64,000 bases of DNA, taken from IMG/VR virus record IMGVR_UViG_3300046674_000314, positions 1-64,000 of that record; one strand, written 5' to 3'. The stretch comes from a virus. The notes beneath the pieces were generated by a model. The model was given only the letters and a program-made list of their open reading frames with translations, ran no database searches and was not told the origin of the DNA. Position 1 is the stretch's first letter; each line of letters starts with the position of its first letter. Positions 52,567 through 60,771 of this stretch are shown here, one piece after another. The translations under genes and the position numbers were made by a program.

Positions 52567-53571
52567 ATGTCATCAAAAGGCAGCGGTGGCAGCACTACAA
52601 CGACACAAGAACTGCCAGCATGGGCACAGCCCTACGCTCAGCAGCTTTTGACGCGCGGTGCTGACCTTTCGAATCAAGCGGTCCCGACGTATAACGGTCA
52701 AATGACCGCGGGCCTTAGCGATGCTACGCAAGCCGGTATTGGCGGGCTAGGAACGGTAGCGGGCCAGTCGCAGAATACGGCGAATGCAGCCACGCAGTAT
52801 TACCAATCGCTCATGGGTCAAACTGGCCCGAGTCTCAACAATCCGTATACCGGCAATGTCTCGTCGACCAACGCCAGCAGCGTTTACTCGAACCCTGCGA
52901 ACAACCCGTATCTCGCGCAAGCGGTCGATGCTGCGAACTCGCGCATTACCGACGCCTATTCAAACGTCACCGCCCCCACGACTCTCGCACAGTTCCGGAA
53001 TGCGGGTGCTTTCGGTGGCTCTGCGCAAGACCAGTATACGGGCACACAGCAGAAACAACTGGCGCAAGCGCTCAGTGACAATACCAGCGGTATGTACAAT
53101 TCTGCGTACAACCAAGCGGCTGGCATCGATGCGAATTTGCAGGCGCAAAACGCACAGCAAGCCAATCAGGTCGCACTCGCCAATCAATCTGTGGGCACAA
53201 ACGCAAACAACGCGCTCAATACGCAGAATTCCAGCAACTATTACTCGAACATCAACGCAGTCCTCCAAGGTCTGCAAGGTGCTCAATCGGCGAATACCGC
53301 AGCAGGTACGGCGGCGGGCAACTTGGCAACTGGCGGCCAAATTCAACAGCAAAACTCGCAAGACGCGTTGAACTCGGCCTACCAGCAATGGTACAATCAG
53401 GTCAATGCACCGTACACCCAGCTGTCCACATTGTCCGGCGCGCTCTCCGGTGCTCTCGGTTCGGGCACGGGGGTTTCGACTTCGAGCCAAACGGCTGGTT
53501 CGGGCAACTCGCTGGCTACGCTGCTGGGCTTGGGCGCCACCGGTATCGGCGCTTATAACGCGTTCAAGTAA
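52567..53571 (+). CDS. Internal virion (ejection) protein, Asn/Gln-rich
   Basis: 334 residues. TQELPAWAQPYAQQLLTRGA then a long Gln/Asn/Ala/Ser-rich helical body (ANLQAQNAQQANQVALANQS) and a hydrophobic Gly-rich end (LATLLGLGATGIGAYNAFK). This layout is that of P22 gp7/gp20-type ejection proteins, which enter the cell before the DNA. Four such genes follow in a row. The leading SSKGSGGSTTTTQ is common in them. Confidence 0.8.
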   Translation: MSSKGSGGSTTTTQELPAWAQPYAQQLLTRGADLSNQAVPTYNGQMTAGLSDATQAGIGGLGTVAGQSQNTANAATQYYQSLMGQTGPSLNNPYTGNVSSTNASSVYSNPANNPYLAQAVDAANSRITDAYSNVTAPTTLAQFRNAGAFGGSAQDQYTGTQQKQLAQALSDNTSGMYNSAYNQAAGIDANLQAQNAQQANQVALANQSVGTNANNALNTQNSSNYYSNINAVLQGLQGAQSANTAAGTAAGNLATGGQIQQQNSQDALNSAYQQWYNQVNAPYTQLSTLSGALSGALGSGTGVSTSSQTAGSGNSLATLLGLGATGIGAYNAFK

Positions 53572-53580
53572 GGGGCTGCT

Positions 53581-54048
53581 ATGGGTTCGAAAAGCAATGG
53601 CGGCGCCGTGGACTTCACGCAGGGGATCGGCGGTATGGCGAATGGAGGAAAGCCGGGAGGATTCAACTTCTCGGCACCTGACGATTCGGCTACTGCTGGT
53701 GGTCCGCAGCCGATGGCAGGCTTGACCGGAGTAGCTTCAGGAATGGGCGGCGACTATACCGCGGGTAACATGGACGGAATCTCGTCCGGACCTTCAGAGT
53801 ATCAGTTTACGACCACTGGTGGTTATTCTCCGGACATAAATAAGCTGGGTGCCTCGCTGGGAATGGGTGCAGCGCTGGCTGATCCTACGGGCGGACAAGG
53901 CGGCCAGCGCATGATGACCAATAGCGCCGGGCGTCATCTGCAAGCACAACAATTCATGACCGGGCTTGCGCCGACCTTGGGTGCTTCGGGTTCGCAAGCT
54001 GGTAACGGTCTACTTCAACTGCTCCAAAAATACCAGGTCGGCCGATAA
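53581..54048 (+). CDS. Gly/Met-rich internal virion protein
   Basis: 155 residues: SNGGAVDFTQGIGGMANGGK then GGPQPMAGLTGVASGMGGDY and a helical end GLAPTLGASGSQAGNGLLQL. Low complexity, flexible; its stop overlaps the next start (TAATG). Placed within the ejection-protein group, so a minor internal protein is likely. Confidence 0.7.
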   Translation: MGSKSNGGAVDFTQGIGGMANGGKPGGFNFSAPDDSATAGGPQPMAGLTGVASGMGGDYTAGNMDGISSGPSEYQFTTTGGYSPDINKLGASLGMGAALADPTGGQGGQRMMTNSAGRHLQAQQFMTGLAPTLGASGSQAGNGLLQLLQKYQVGR

Positions 54049-54548
54049 TGGGCACAAGACAAAATGGGAATACCCCCAGCGCATCAAGCCAACTGAACGG
54101 GCTGGTGAGTCAATCGCGCGGGCTTATCGGCGGTCTGACGGCTGGGCTTGGTGGCGGCTCTGGCGCTGCAACTGCTGCGGCAACTCCCGGCGCCATTAGC
54201 GCTGTGGCTGCCCCTGCTGGGCTTTCCGGCGTTGGGGCTGGGACCGAGCTTGCATCGATGGCCCCGACCTCGGTGGCGCCTATGTCCACTGGCGCCACGG
54301 GCGGTCTTGGCGGCCTTAGCGCTGCGGGCACCGGGCTGGGCTTGGGCTTGGCTGGCAATATCGGCGGTGCGCTGCTTCAAGGTACTGTCGATCCGAACCA
54401 CTCGGGCAACTCATTCGGCAATAGTGCAGGCGCAGCACTGAAAGGCGCAGGGACCGGTGCGGCGATTGGCTCAATTGTTCCGGGTGTCGGAACAGCCATC
54501 GGTGCAGGTATCGGCGGCTTGGGTGGTCTGCTGTCTTCTTTCTTCTAA
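54048..54548 (+). CDS. Gly/Ala-rich hydrophobic ejection protein
   Basis: 166 residues, about two thirds Gly, Ala, Ser and Leu: GLVSQSRGLIGGLTAGLGGG, and a repeated Gly-zipper end GAGTGAAIGSIVPGVGTAIG. Such sequences insert into membranes, so this is a good candidate for the part of the ejection apparatus that spans the inner membrane. The start overlaps the preceding stop. Confidence 0.75.
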   Translation: MGTRQNGNTPSASSQLNGLVSQSRGLIGGLTAGLGGGSGAATAAATPGAISAVAAPAGLSGVGAGTELASMAPTSVAPMSTGATGGLGGLSAAGTGLGLGLAGNIGGALLQGTVDPNHSGNSFGNSAGAALKGAGTGAAIGSIVPGVGTAIGAGIGGLGGLLSSFF

Positions 54549-54556
54549 GGTGAACC

Positions 54557-56332
54557 ATGCCTTTGCTTGACTCTCTCCAAGGCGGCGGCAGCTATCCGGC
54601 AGTAGCACCGACCGGTCGCAACTTGCTCGACATGCTGAAAGACGCTTTGTCGAGCGATCCGAGCGCGCAAACGCCCGATAGCCCGAGCGCGGCAGACCTC
54701 GCCTATGCGCAAGCAACGCGCGATGCAAACGCCCAACTCGCGCCGAAAAGCCAGTTTTCGGGCCAACCGTATGCAATGGGAACGCAAGACCCCAACGCCA
54801 CGCCAGCCTTCGCGCCCGGCACCGGTTCACCGGCTGGTTTCGGCGGATCGGCTCCCGTAGCAGCACCCCTTGTGGCTAGTCCCGCTCCCGTTACCGCTGC
54901 GCGCCCGGCGGTCCGTGCTCCGCAAGTCGGATCGAATCTGTTCAGCCCTTCCGGGAGCCTTCCGCTCCAAGCGGTGGGCGATGGTTCGATTCCGGCTGTT
55001 CAGGCTGGGCAAGATAGCCCGCAAGACTTGACGCAACCACCGGTCGATGGCTCGCCTGATGTTCAAGGCGGCTCGACGACCAGCGGCTTGTTAGGCGACC
55101 TCCAAGGTGCTGCGCAAGACCCTGAACAGGCACATGGCTTGCTGCAATCGTTTGGCGAGAAAGCTAAAGCACTAGGCGAAAAGCTGACGAGTCTGTCCCC
55201 GAACGCCTCGCAAGCCCTTCTGGCGGGCGGGCTGAGCATGCTCGCGTCGAATGACGGCACTCGTAATCTCGGGCAAGTGGTTGGTATCGGCGGTATCTCG
55301 GGCATCAACAACTATCAGACGAACGTTCAGAACCAAGCTCGCAACGCGATTGCGAATCAGCAGTTGGACATTAAGAATCGCCAGCTTCAGCAGGAACAGT
55401 TCCTGAAGCTTCGTCAGCAGCAACTCGAAGAGTGGAAGGCGAAGAACACGCCGATCGTTGTTGCTCCCGGATCGGGCGTCACGACCAATGATCGAGTGGC
55501 GCAAGGCTTGCCCCCGATTGGTGGCGGGGATGCGGTTAAGGAGTACCGGAAAGTACAAGGCCCGGACGGTGTCACATATAACCAAGCATTCGGCTATAGC
55601 GGTCAAGCCATCGGCCAGCCGACCGTCGAGAGTGATCCGTATGTCGGCCCGCTGAATGGCGACGAGCGCAAAGCGGTCGAAGGCTATCAAACGCAGGTTG
55701 CCACCGGCAAGCAGAATCTGTCGCGGATCAATCAATACCTGCAACAGCTTTCGCCTACGATGGTGGATGCAAACGGGCAAACCGTTGCGAACCCGAACTT
55801 TGTCGATGTGCCGGGCGGGCTGCAAGCACATGCACAGAATCTGTGGACAAAGCTCACTGGCGACCAGAATGCAGCGCAGCAACTTCGCACGCAGATCGCG
55901 CAGAGCGTCACGAAGGACCAGCTGTTGCAGTACAAGGAAGGGGTTGGCGGTCGCTTGACGAATGCTGACATTAACTTGCTTTCCGCTGGTCTGCCGACCG
56001 GTTCTGGCAATGGTGAAGCGCTTTACAACTACCTGAAGAAGTACGCAACTTATCAGGAAGATGTTATCAATCACCAAGCCAAGCAAGCCGATTTTGCAGC
56101 GGCAAACCGCGGCGACCTGTCTCCGCTCAATCGCAGCACGACAATCAATGGCGTCACGGTCCCGAAAGGTACGACGTTTCAAGATTATGTCAGTGGCAAG
56201 TTTGCGAAGAGTGGGGCACAATCGACGGGTGGCGGCAACCCGGCTACACTCCTGATGCAGGTGCGGACAGCAGCGCGCAACGGTAACGCAGATGCGCAAA
56301 ACGAACTCAAGAAACGTGGACTTACCTGGTAA
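54557..56332 (+). CDS. Large internal virion protein
   Basis: 591 residues. N-terminal 210 are Pro/Ala/Ser-rich (SPAPVTAARPAVRAPQVGSN) and disordered; LLAGGLSMLASNDGTRNLGQ at about 220 is seen in many podoviral ejection proteins, followed by a coiled coil (QLDIKNRQLQQEQFLKLRQQ) and a mixed C-terminal region that ends in LLMQVRTAARNGNADAQNEL KKRG. No enzymatic motif found. Between the Gly-zipper protein and the transglycosylase-like protein in the ejection group. Confidence 0.8.
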   Translation: MPLLDSLQGGGSYPAVAPTGRNLLDMLKDALSSDPSAQTPDSPSAADLAYAQATRDANAQLAPKSQFSGQPYAMGTQDPNATPAFAPGTGSPAGFGGSAPVAAPLVASPAPVTAARPAVRAPQVGSNLFSPSGSLPLQAVGDGSIPAVQAGQDSPQDLTQPPVDGSPDVQGGSTTSGLLGDLQGAAQDPEQAHGLLQSFGEKAKALGEKLTSLSPNASQALLAGGLSMLASNDGTRNLGQVVGIGGISGINNYQTNVQNQARNAIANQQLDIKNRQLQQEQFLKLRQQQLEEWKAKNTPIVVAPGSGVTTNDRVAQGLPPIGGGDAVKEYRKVQGPDGVTYNQAFGYSGQAIGQPTVESDPYVGPLNGDERKAVEGYQTQVATGKQNLSRINQYLQQLSPTMVDANGQTVANPNFVDVPGGLQAHAQNLWTKLTGDQNAAQQLRTQIAQSVTKDQLLQYKEGVGGRLTNADINLLSAGLPTGSGNGEALYNYLKKYATYQEDVINHQAKQADFAAANRGDLSPLNRSTTINGVTVPKGTTFQDYVSGKFAKSGAQSTGGGNPATLLMQVRTAARNGNADAQNELKKRGLTW

Positions 56333-56335
56333 ACC

Positions 56336-59323
56336 ATGCCTGATCTCAATTTCGGTGCTATGCTCGACGATGCGGCTGCGGCGGCTGGGAAGCCGTTGCA
56401 AGCCACCCCGGAAGCCTTCGTGCAACACTACGGACCGGCAGCGGATCGGGTCGCCTCGAAAACGGGCATCGACTCGAACACTATCCTTGGTCAATGGGGT
56501 CTCGAAACTGGCTGGGGCAAGTCGATCATTCCGGGCACCAATAATCTCGGCAACATCAAAGCGACCAAGGCAAGCGGCGCCGGGGTGAAAGCCGTCGATA
56601 ATCAGACTGGCTCGAATGATGCGTACCAGAAGTTCGATTCGGTTGACGATTTCGCTGATGGCTACGCGAACTTAATCAACAGCCGGTATAAGGATGCTTT
56701 GCATACCGGCACCGATGCCGAAGCCACAGCTAAGGCGCTGAAGGCGGGCGGCTATGCTGAAGACAAGGACTATATTAGCAAGGTGACGAGCGCGGCTGCG
56801 CTTGCAACCAAGGCGCGCGGCGGCTCGACCAATTATGGCGCGCTGCTGGATAGCCTTCCGCAAAACTTCCAAGACCCGAACAGCGACGTCACCGGCACGA
56901 CTGAGACTCTGCAAAAGTATCCGGGCTACCAGAACAAGCCCGAGAGTGGTGGGATCGTTAGCGGCTTCGCGGGCGGCGTAGGTGAAGGGCTTGGTAAAAC
57001 CGTGCTGGGCGCCCAAGCGCTCGCGGGCAAGGGATTGCAAGCTATCGGCGCCCAGCAAGCCGGTGACTGGCTCGTGAATGATGCGCAACAAGGAAATACG
57101 GACCTGACGCATCAAGCCGACGAGGCAGCAGGTAGCCACAATTGGGCACGGACGGCTGGTAATATCACAGGCGCGGTCGCCCCTGCGCTGGTCGCTGGCC
57201 CGGAACTGCTTCCGCAGATCGCGGTCGGTGCCGAATACGGTGCGGGTAATGCGGCACTGAACAACCAGCCAATTCTCCCGGCTACTGTCGAAGGGGCTGG
57301 ACTGGGTGCGGCGGGGGTGGTTGGCGGCAAAGCGTTGGGCGCGGCGAGTGCGGCCGTTGCACCTGTGGCTAGGCGGCTTCTCAACTCTGCGACTGGGGGT
57401 GAAAATGCGGTTGCATCTAAGCTTGCTGGGCAGCTTGGTGGCGAACTTGATTCCACGATCAATGCGCTTCGCACCAATTCAGACGAAATCATTCCCGGCA
57501 GCTTGCCGACGGCTGCTGAAGCGGCTAACAACCCGGTTATTGCGCGCGCTCAACGCCAGTATCAGAACACGGAGACGGGACAAGAAGCATTTCCGGCACG
57601 CCAAGCTTCGAATGCGCAAGCCCGTATTGATACCGGCCGTGGCGTAGTTGGTCCGGATATTGAAGGTGAAGCGGCGCAGTTCACCCAGCAGCAAGCGCAG
57701 CGCGTCGCGGCTGGTCAGAAAGAGTTGCCCCCAGTCAGCCCCGAGCAAAACGCGGTTATGCAATCACCTGCATACCAGAAGGCTATCAATCTAGCTCAGC
57801 GCGACGCGCAGAACGCAGGCGTGACTGCTTTCGAAGACGCAGCAGCCACGCGCAATGCTGGGCTGGCGAATGATCTTGAACAAGTTACCGGCACGCAAGC
57901 AGAATTGGAAGCGGCCCGCGCGGCGCGCTCGACAGAAGCGGCCCGGAACTATGGCGCAATCAGCGGAGAAGTACCGCTAGGTAATGATGCAACTGACTTG
58001 CTGGCGCGCGATGGAGTGCGTAGCGCAATTGCATCAGCCGCAAAGAATGATCGCACGCGACTTGGGCTGGCTGCACCTGATGGCCTTTCAACCATCAAGC
58101 CGAAGGTCGCGCCGGTGCTCGGCAATGATGGCGCGAACCAAGGATTCAAGGTGGTCGAACCGGGCAGCCAATCAGTCAGCGCAAAAACGCTGGTTGGCGC
58201 TAAGGCTTTGCTCTCGGACGATGCTACGCAGGCAAGCCGTCTTGGGCGCGCGAACGATTCGGATATCGCGGGCCAAGCTAAGAACGCGTTGCATAGCTTT
58301 CTGACGGACAATGTCCCGGCTTATCGCAAAGCGAACGATGCCTATATGAAGGCGTCTGAACCTATCGATCAGATGACGGCGCTTCAGAAGCGACTGACGA
58401 ACGCCGTCAATCCGCTCACCGGCGAAGTTAATCCGAAAGAACTGGTCAAGGCGCTTGCCAGCATTCAACGCGAGCAACTAAAGCCCGGGTTGCAACAGGC
58501 TGACCGGTTGACGGCTGAGAAGCTTTCAGCGCTGGAAAACGTCGCTAAGAAGGCAGCAGATTCGGTCAATAGCACGACCGGCGTCAGCGGTCAAGGGCAA
58601 GAGTTTTTGCGCAAGGCGCTTGGTGAGAACGCGAAGAAGCTGACCGGGCAACTAGACGGTGAAGCTGCGGTCAAGGCTAAGCAAGCTTTTGAGCAATACC
58701 TTGCAGAGCATTCGCCCAGCTACAAGAAGTTTCTCGACGTGCAAAGCGGCTATGGGCAAGACCTCGCGTCGCGGCAAGCGCTGTCGGAAGGATTGGATAA
58801 GTTGACCAATGTGGCCAATTCCGCTTCTGGCGTCCCGAATGTCACTTTTAATGCTGCAAAGAACACACTCGGCAAAGCTGGCTTGACTGGCGCGGCCCAA
58901 GAGTATACTGGGAATCTGCTGGCAGACTTGCAGCGCTCGACCACTGCAAATGCTCAGCTTGGTGCGGCTGGATCGCAGACGTTCGCTAATCAGGCGATTG
59001 GTTCGCATGGCTTGCTAGGTGGCTTGTTGCATGGGCATACGGGAAGCGCCGGGCTTGGTATTCTGGCTGGCGCGGGCCACCTTCCGGCTGCGGCACTCGG
59101 CGCGGTTGTGAAGAAGGCGAGTGCGGCGGCAGCGGCCAAGTCGGAGAAAGCGGCGATTGACTTGTTGCTCAATCCGAAGAAGCTGGCCGATGCACTTGAG
59201 TCATACAAGAATCAGCCGAAGGCGCGCGAAGCATTTGTTGAAGCGCTGAAGTCGAAAGCGATGAACAGCAGCGGCAAGGCTGGTCAGCGGGCAGTGCAAG
59301 CATACAATTCGAGGAACTCATAA
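56336..59323 (+). CDS. Ejection protein with N-terminal glucosaminidase-like domain
   Basis: 995 residues. The first 130 have the FlgJ/glucosaminidase fold: DSNTILGQWGLETGWGKSII (catalytic Glu57), NNLGNIKATKA and FADGYANLINSRY, so it should cut cell-wall glycan for DNA entry. The long remainder is Ala/Gln-rich helix with Gly-rich membrane-active parts (GNITGAVAPALVAGPELLPQ and LLGGLLHGHTGSAGLGILAG). P22 gp16 and T7 gp16 have comparable roles. The next gene starts at its last base. Confidence 0.88.
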   Translation: MPDLNFGAMLDDAAAAAGKPLQATPEAFVQHYGPAADRVASKTGIDSNTILGQWGLETGWGKSIIPGTNNLGNIKATKASGAGVKAVDNQTGSNDAYQKFDSVDDFADGYANLINSRYKDALHTGTDAEATAKALKAGGYAEDKDYISKVTSAAALATKARGGSTNYGALLDSLPQNFQDPNSDVTGTTETLQKYPGYQNKPESGGIVSGFAGGVGEGLGKTVLGAQALAGKGLQAIGAQQAGDWLVNDAQQGNTDLTHQADEAAGSHNWARTAGNITGAVAPALVAGPELLPQIAVGAEYGAGNAALNNQPILPATVEGAGLGAAGVVGGKALGAASAAVAPVARRLLNSATGGENAVASKLAGQLGGELDSTINALRTNSDEIIPGSLPTAAEAANNPVIARAQRQYQNTETGQEAFPARQASNAQARIDTGRGVVGPDIEGEAAQFTQQQAQRVAAGQKELPPVSPEQNAVMQSPAYQKAINLAQRDAQNAGVTAFEDAAATRNAGLANDLEQVTGTQAELEAARAARSTEAARNYGAISGEVPLGNDATDLLARDGVRSAIASAAKNDRTRLGLAAPDGLSTIKPKVAPVLGNDGANQGFKVVEPGSQSVSAKTLVGAKALLSDDATQASRLGRANDSDIAGQAKNALHSFLTDNVPAYRKANDAYMKASEPIDQMTALQKRLTNAVNPLTGEVNPKELVKALASIQREQLKPGLQQADRLTAEKLSALENVAKKAADSVNSTTGVSGQGQEFLRKALGENAKKLTGQLDGEAAVKAKQAFEQYLAEHSPSYKKFLDVQSGYGQDLASRQALSEGLDKLTNVANSASGVPNVTFNAAKNTLGKAGLTGAAQEYTGNLLADLQRSTTANAQLGAAGSQTFANQAIGSHGLLGGLLHGHTGSAGLGILAGAGHLPAAALGAVVKKASAAAAAKSEKAAIDLLLNPKKLADALESYKNQPKAREAFVEALKSKAMNSSGKAGQRAVQAYNSRNS

Positions 59324-60123
59324 TGCCGGTACCGTCAGTAATTACGGCGCTTTCCGAAACTCCCAGCGCGAACTCACCCGCCGGATCGGAAACCGTCGGC
59401 ACGCAGATGAACGACTATATCCAAGCGGCTATGGCGTTTATTGCGCAAGTGTATCATGGCAAGAGCGTTGCTCAAGTTCCTCTGAATATGAACGGGCAGC
59501 AGATCATCAACCTTGCAGACGGCGGCAGTGGTCAATCTGCGGCAACGGTCGCCCAGCTTAATCGCACACTCGGTGCTCCTTCTGGAACCCGAGTTGTGTT
59601 TCAGCAAGCTAGCGCGCCCGCTGGCTGGATTGTTGATGGGTCGTCCACGTTACAAGACGCGGCAGTTCGATTCAGCGCAGGTGCGGGCGGCGGCGGTTCG
59701 GTCGGCTGGAGTGCTTGGAACTTCGGCGGTACCTTCGCGGTGAGTGCACATGCAATCACGCCCGGCGAAATGCCTAGCCACAATCACTTGGACGGCGGTC
59801 ATGGTCACGGGGTCAACGACCCGGGTCATGGTCACGGTCTCTGGCTCAGCGATCCCGGCCACCAGCACAATATTACCTATCAGAGCGTGCAGGCTGGTAA
59901 TACGATCGGCGGAGTTGCCTTGCTAGGTGGCGGTGGATCGAATAAGTCAACCGACGTATCGGCAACCAATATATCTGCTGGCATTTACGGATCGGGTACC
60001 GGCATTTACTTGTCGACTGGTTATGCCAATATCGGCTATGCTGGTGGCAACCAAGCCCATAATCATACATTTACGACGCCTCAGGTTAAGTTCGCTGACG
60101 TTGTAGTCTGCGTGAAAGCATAA
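59323..60123 (+). CDS. Tail collar/short fibre protein, His-rich
   Basis: 266 residues. Start VITALSETPSANSPAGSETV to INLADGGSGQSAATVAQLNR is a fibre N-terminus. FQQASAPAGWIVDGSS at about 88-103 is the phage tail-collar domain mark, and the long His-rich run (PSHNHLDGGHGHGVNDPGHG, then GHQHNITY) is of the kind that binds metal in T4 gp12-type trimers. The C-terminus KFADVVVCVKA is typical. Probably contacts the host surface or ends the tail. Confidence 0.88.
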   Translation: MPVPSVITALSETPSANSPAGSETVGTQMNDYIQAAMAFIAQVYHGKSVAQVPLNMNGQQIINLADGGSGQSAATVAQLNRTLGAPSGTRVVFQQASAPAGWIVDGSSTLQDAAVRFSAGAGGGGSVGWSAWNFGGTFAVSAHAITPGEMPSHNHLDGGHGHGVNDPGHGHGLWLSDPGHQHNITYQSVQAGNTIGGVALLGGGGSNKSTDVSATNISAGIYGSGTGIYLSTGYANIGYAGGNQAHNHTFTTPQVKFADVVVCVKA

Positions 60124-60458
60124 TGAAAATACTCTGCCCCCTCATTAAAAAGCCTTGCCTCGAACATGGCTGCCAATGGTATGCCCATTTGGAAGGTATC
60201 AATCCGCAGACCGGCAAGCCAATGGATCACTGGGACTGCGCGATTAAGTGGATTCCGGTTATGATTACCGAACAAGCCCGCCAGACTCGCGGAGTGCAGG
60301 CATCGGTTGAAGACTTCCGAAATAAGTCAATCCAGCAGCAAACCGAATTGAACGAAAAGATGATGGGTGCGGCTGGCTTTATGCACATGGTCGATTCCAT
60401 CGCCAAGCGCTCACCCCAGCTTCCGGACGAGCCGATTAGCCCGCTATTGGAGGACTGA
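60123..60458 (+). CDS. Conserved small protein of fibre region
   Basis: 111 residues. MKILCPLIKKPCLEHGCQWY then GKPMDHWDCAIKWIPVMITE: four Cys and two His near the start could bind zinc. The C-terminal half is a helix (EDFRNKSIQQQTELNEKMMG). Similar proteins lie before the tail fibre gene in several podoviruses and may be fibre chaperones; that is inference. Both ends overlap with neighbours. Confidence 0.75.
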   Translation: MKILCPLIKKPCLEHGCQWYAHLEGINPQTGKPMDHWDCAIKWIPVMITEQARQTRGVQASVEDFRNKSIQQQTELNEKMMGAAGFMHMVDSIAKRSPQLPDEPISPLLED

Positions 60459-60769
60459 TGTACACTCATTTCCGTGGAACGACGTTCCAGTTCACAGGGC
60501 AGATGCAGGATGACGGCGTCGTTCAGGATTTGACGGACTGCATACTACTCGCATCGGTATTTGATCCGCAGGGAATCAGCAAGTATGGCGATTTGAGTGT
60601 CCTCTATGTGGACAGGCTGCTAGGTATCGTTGAGCTTCACTGCCCCGATACTTCAACTTGGCCCGTAGGCAAAGCGCGCATTGATTTCACGCTTCAGTTG
60701 GCAAACGGGGAAACTGTTGCTTCACCCCCAGACTTTTTCCGCGTTGCACAGACGCCGATGATTGGATAA
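60458..60769 (+). CDS. Small beta protein before tail fibre
   Basis: 103 residues: MYTHFRGTTFQFTGQMQDDG, then VDRLLGIVELHCPDTSTWPV and KARIDFTLQLANGETVASPP. A small beta sandwich pattern as in the N-terminal domains of baseplate/fibre-linked proteins (BppU-like). It might be a fibre adaptor. The tail fibre gene follows 2 bp later. Confidence 0.7.
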   Translation: MYTHFRGTTFQFTGQMQDDGVVQDLTDCILLASVFDPQGISKYGDLSVLYVDRLLGIVELHCPDTSTWPVGKARIDFTLQLANGETVASPPDFFRVAQTPMIG

Positions 60770-60771
60770 CT

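Noticed and set aside
55172-56494. 440-codon leftward open frame in the ejection-protein genes
   Set aside because: Shadow of the Gln-rich rightward gene; Leu/Cys/Arg-rich without any recognisable segment.
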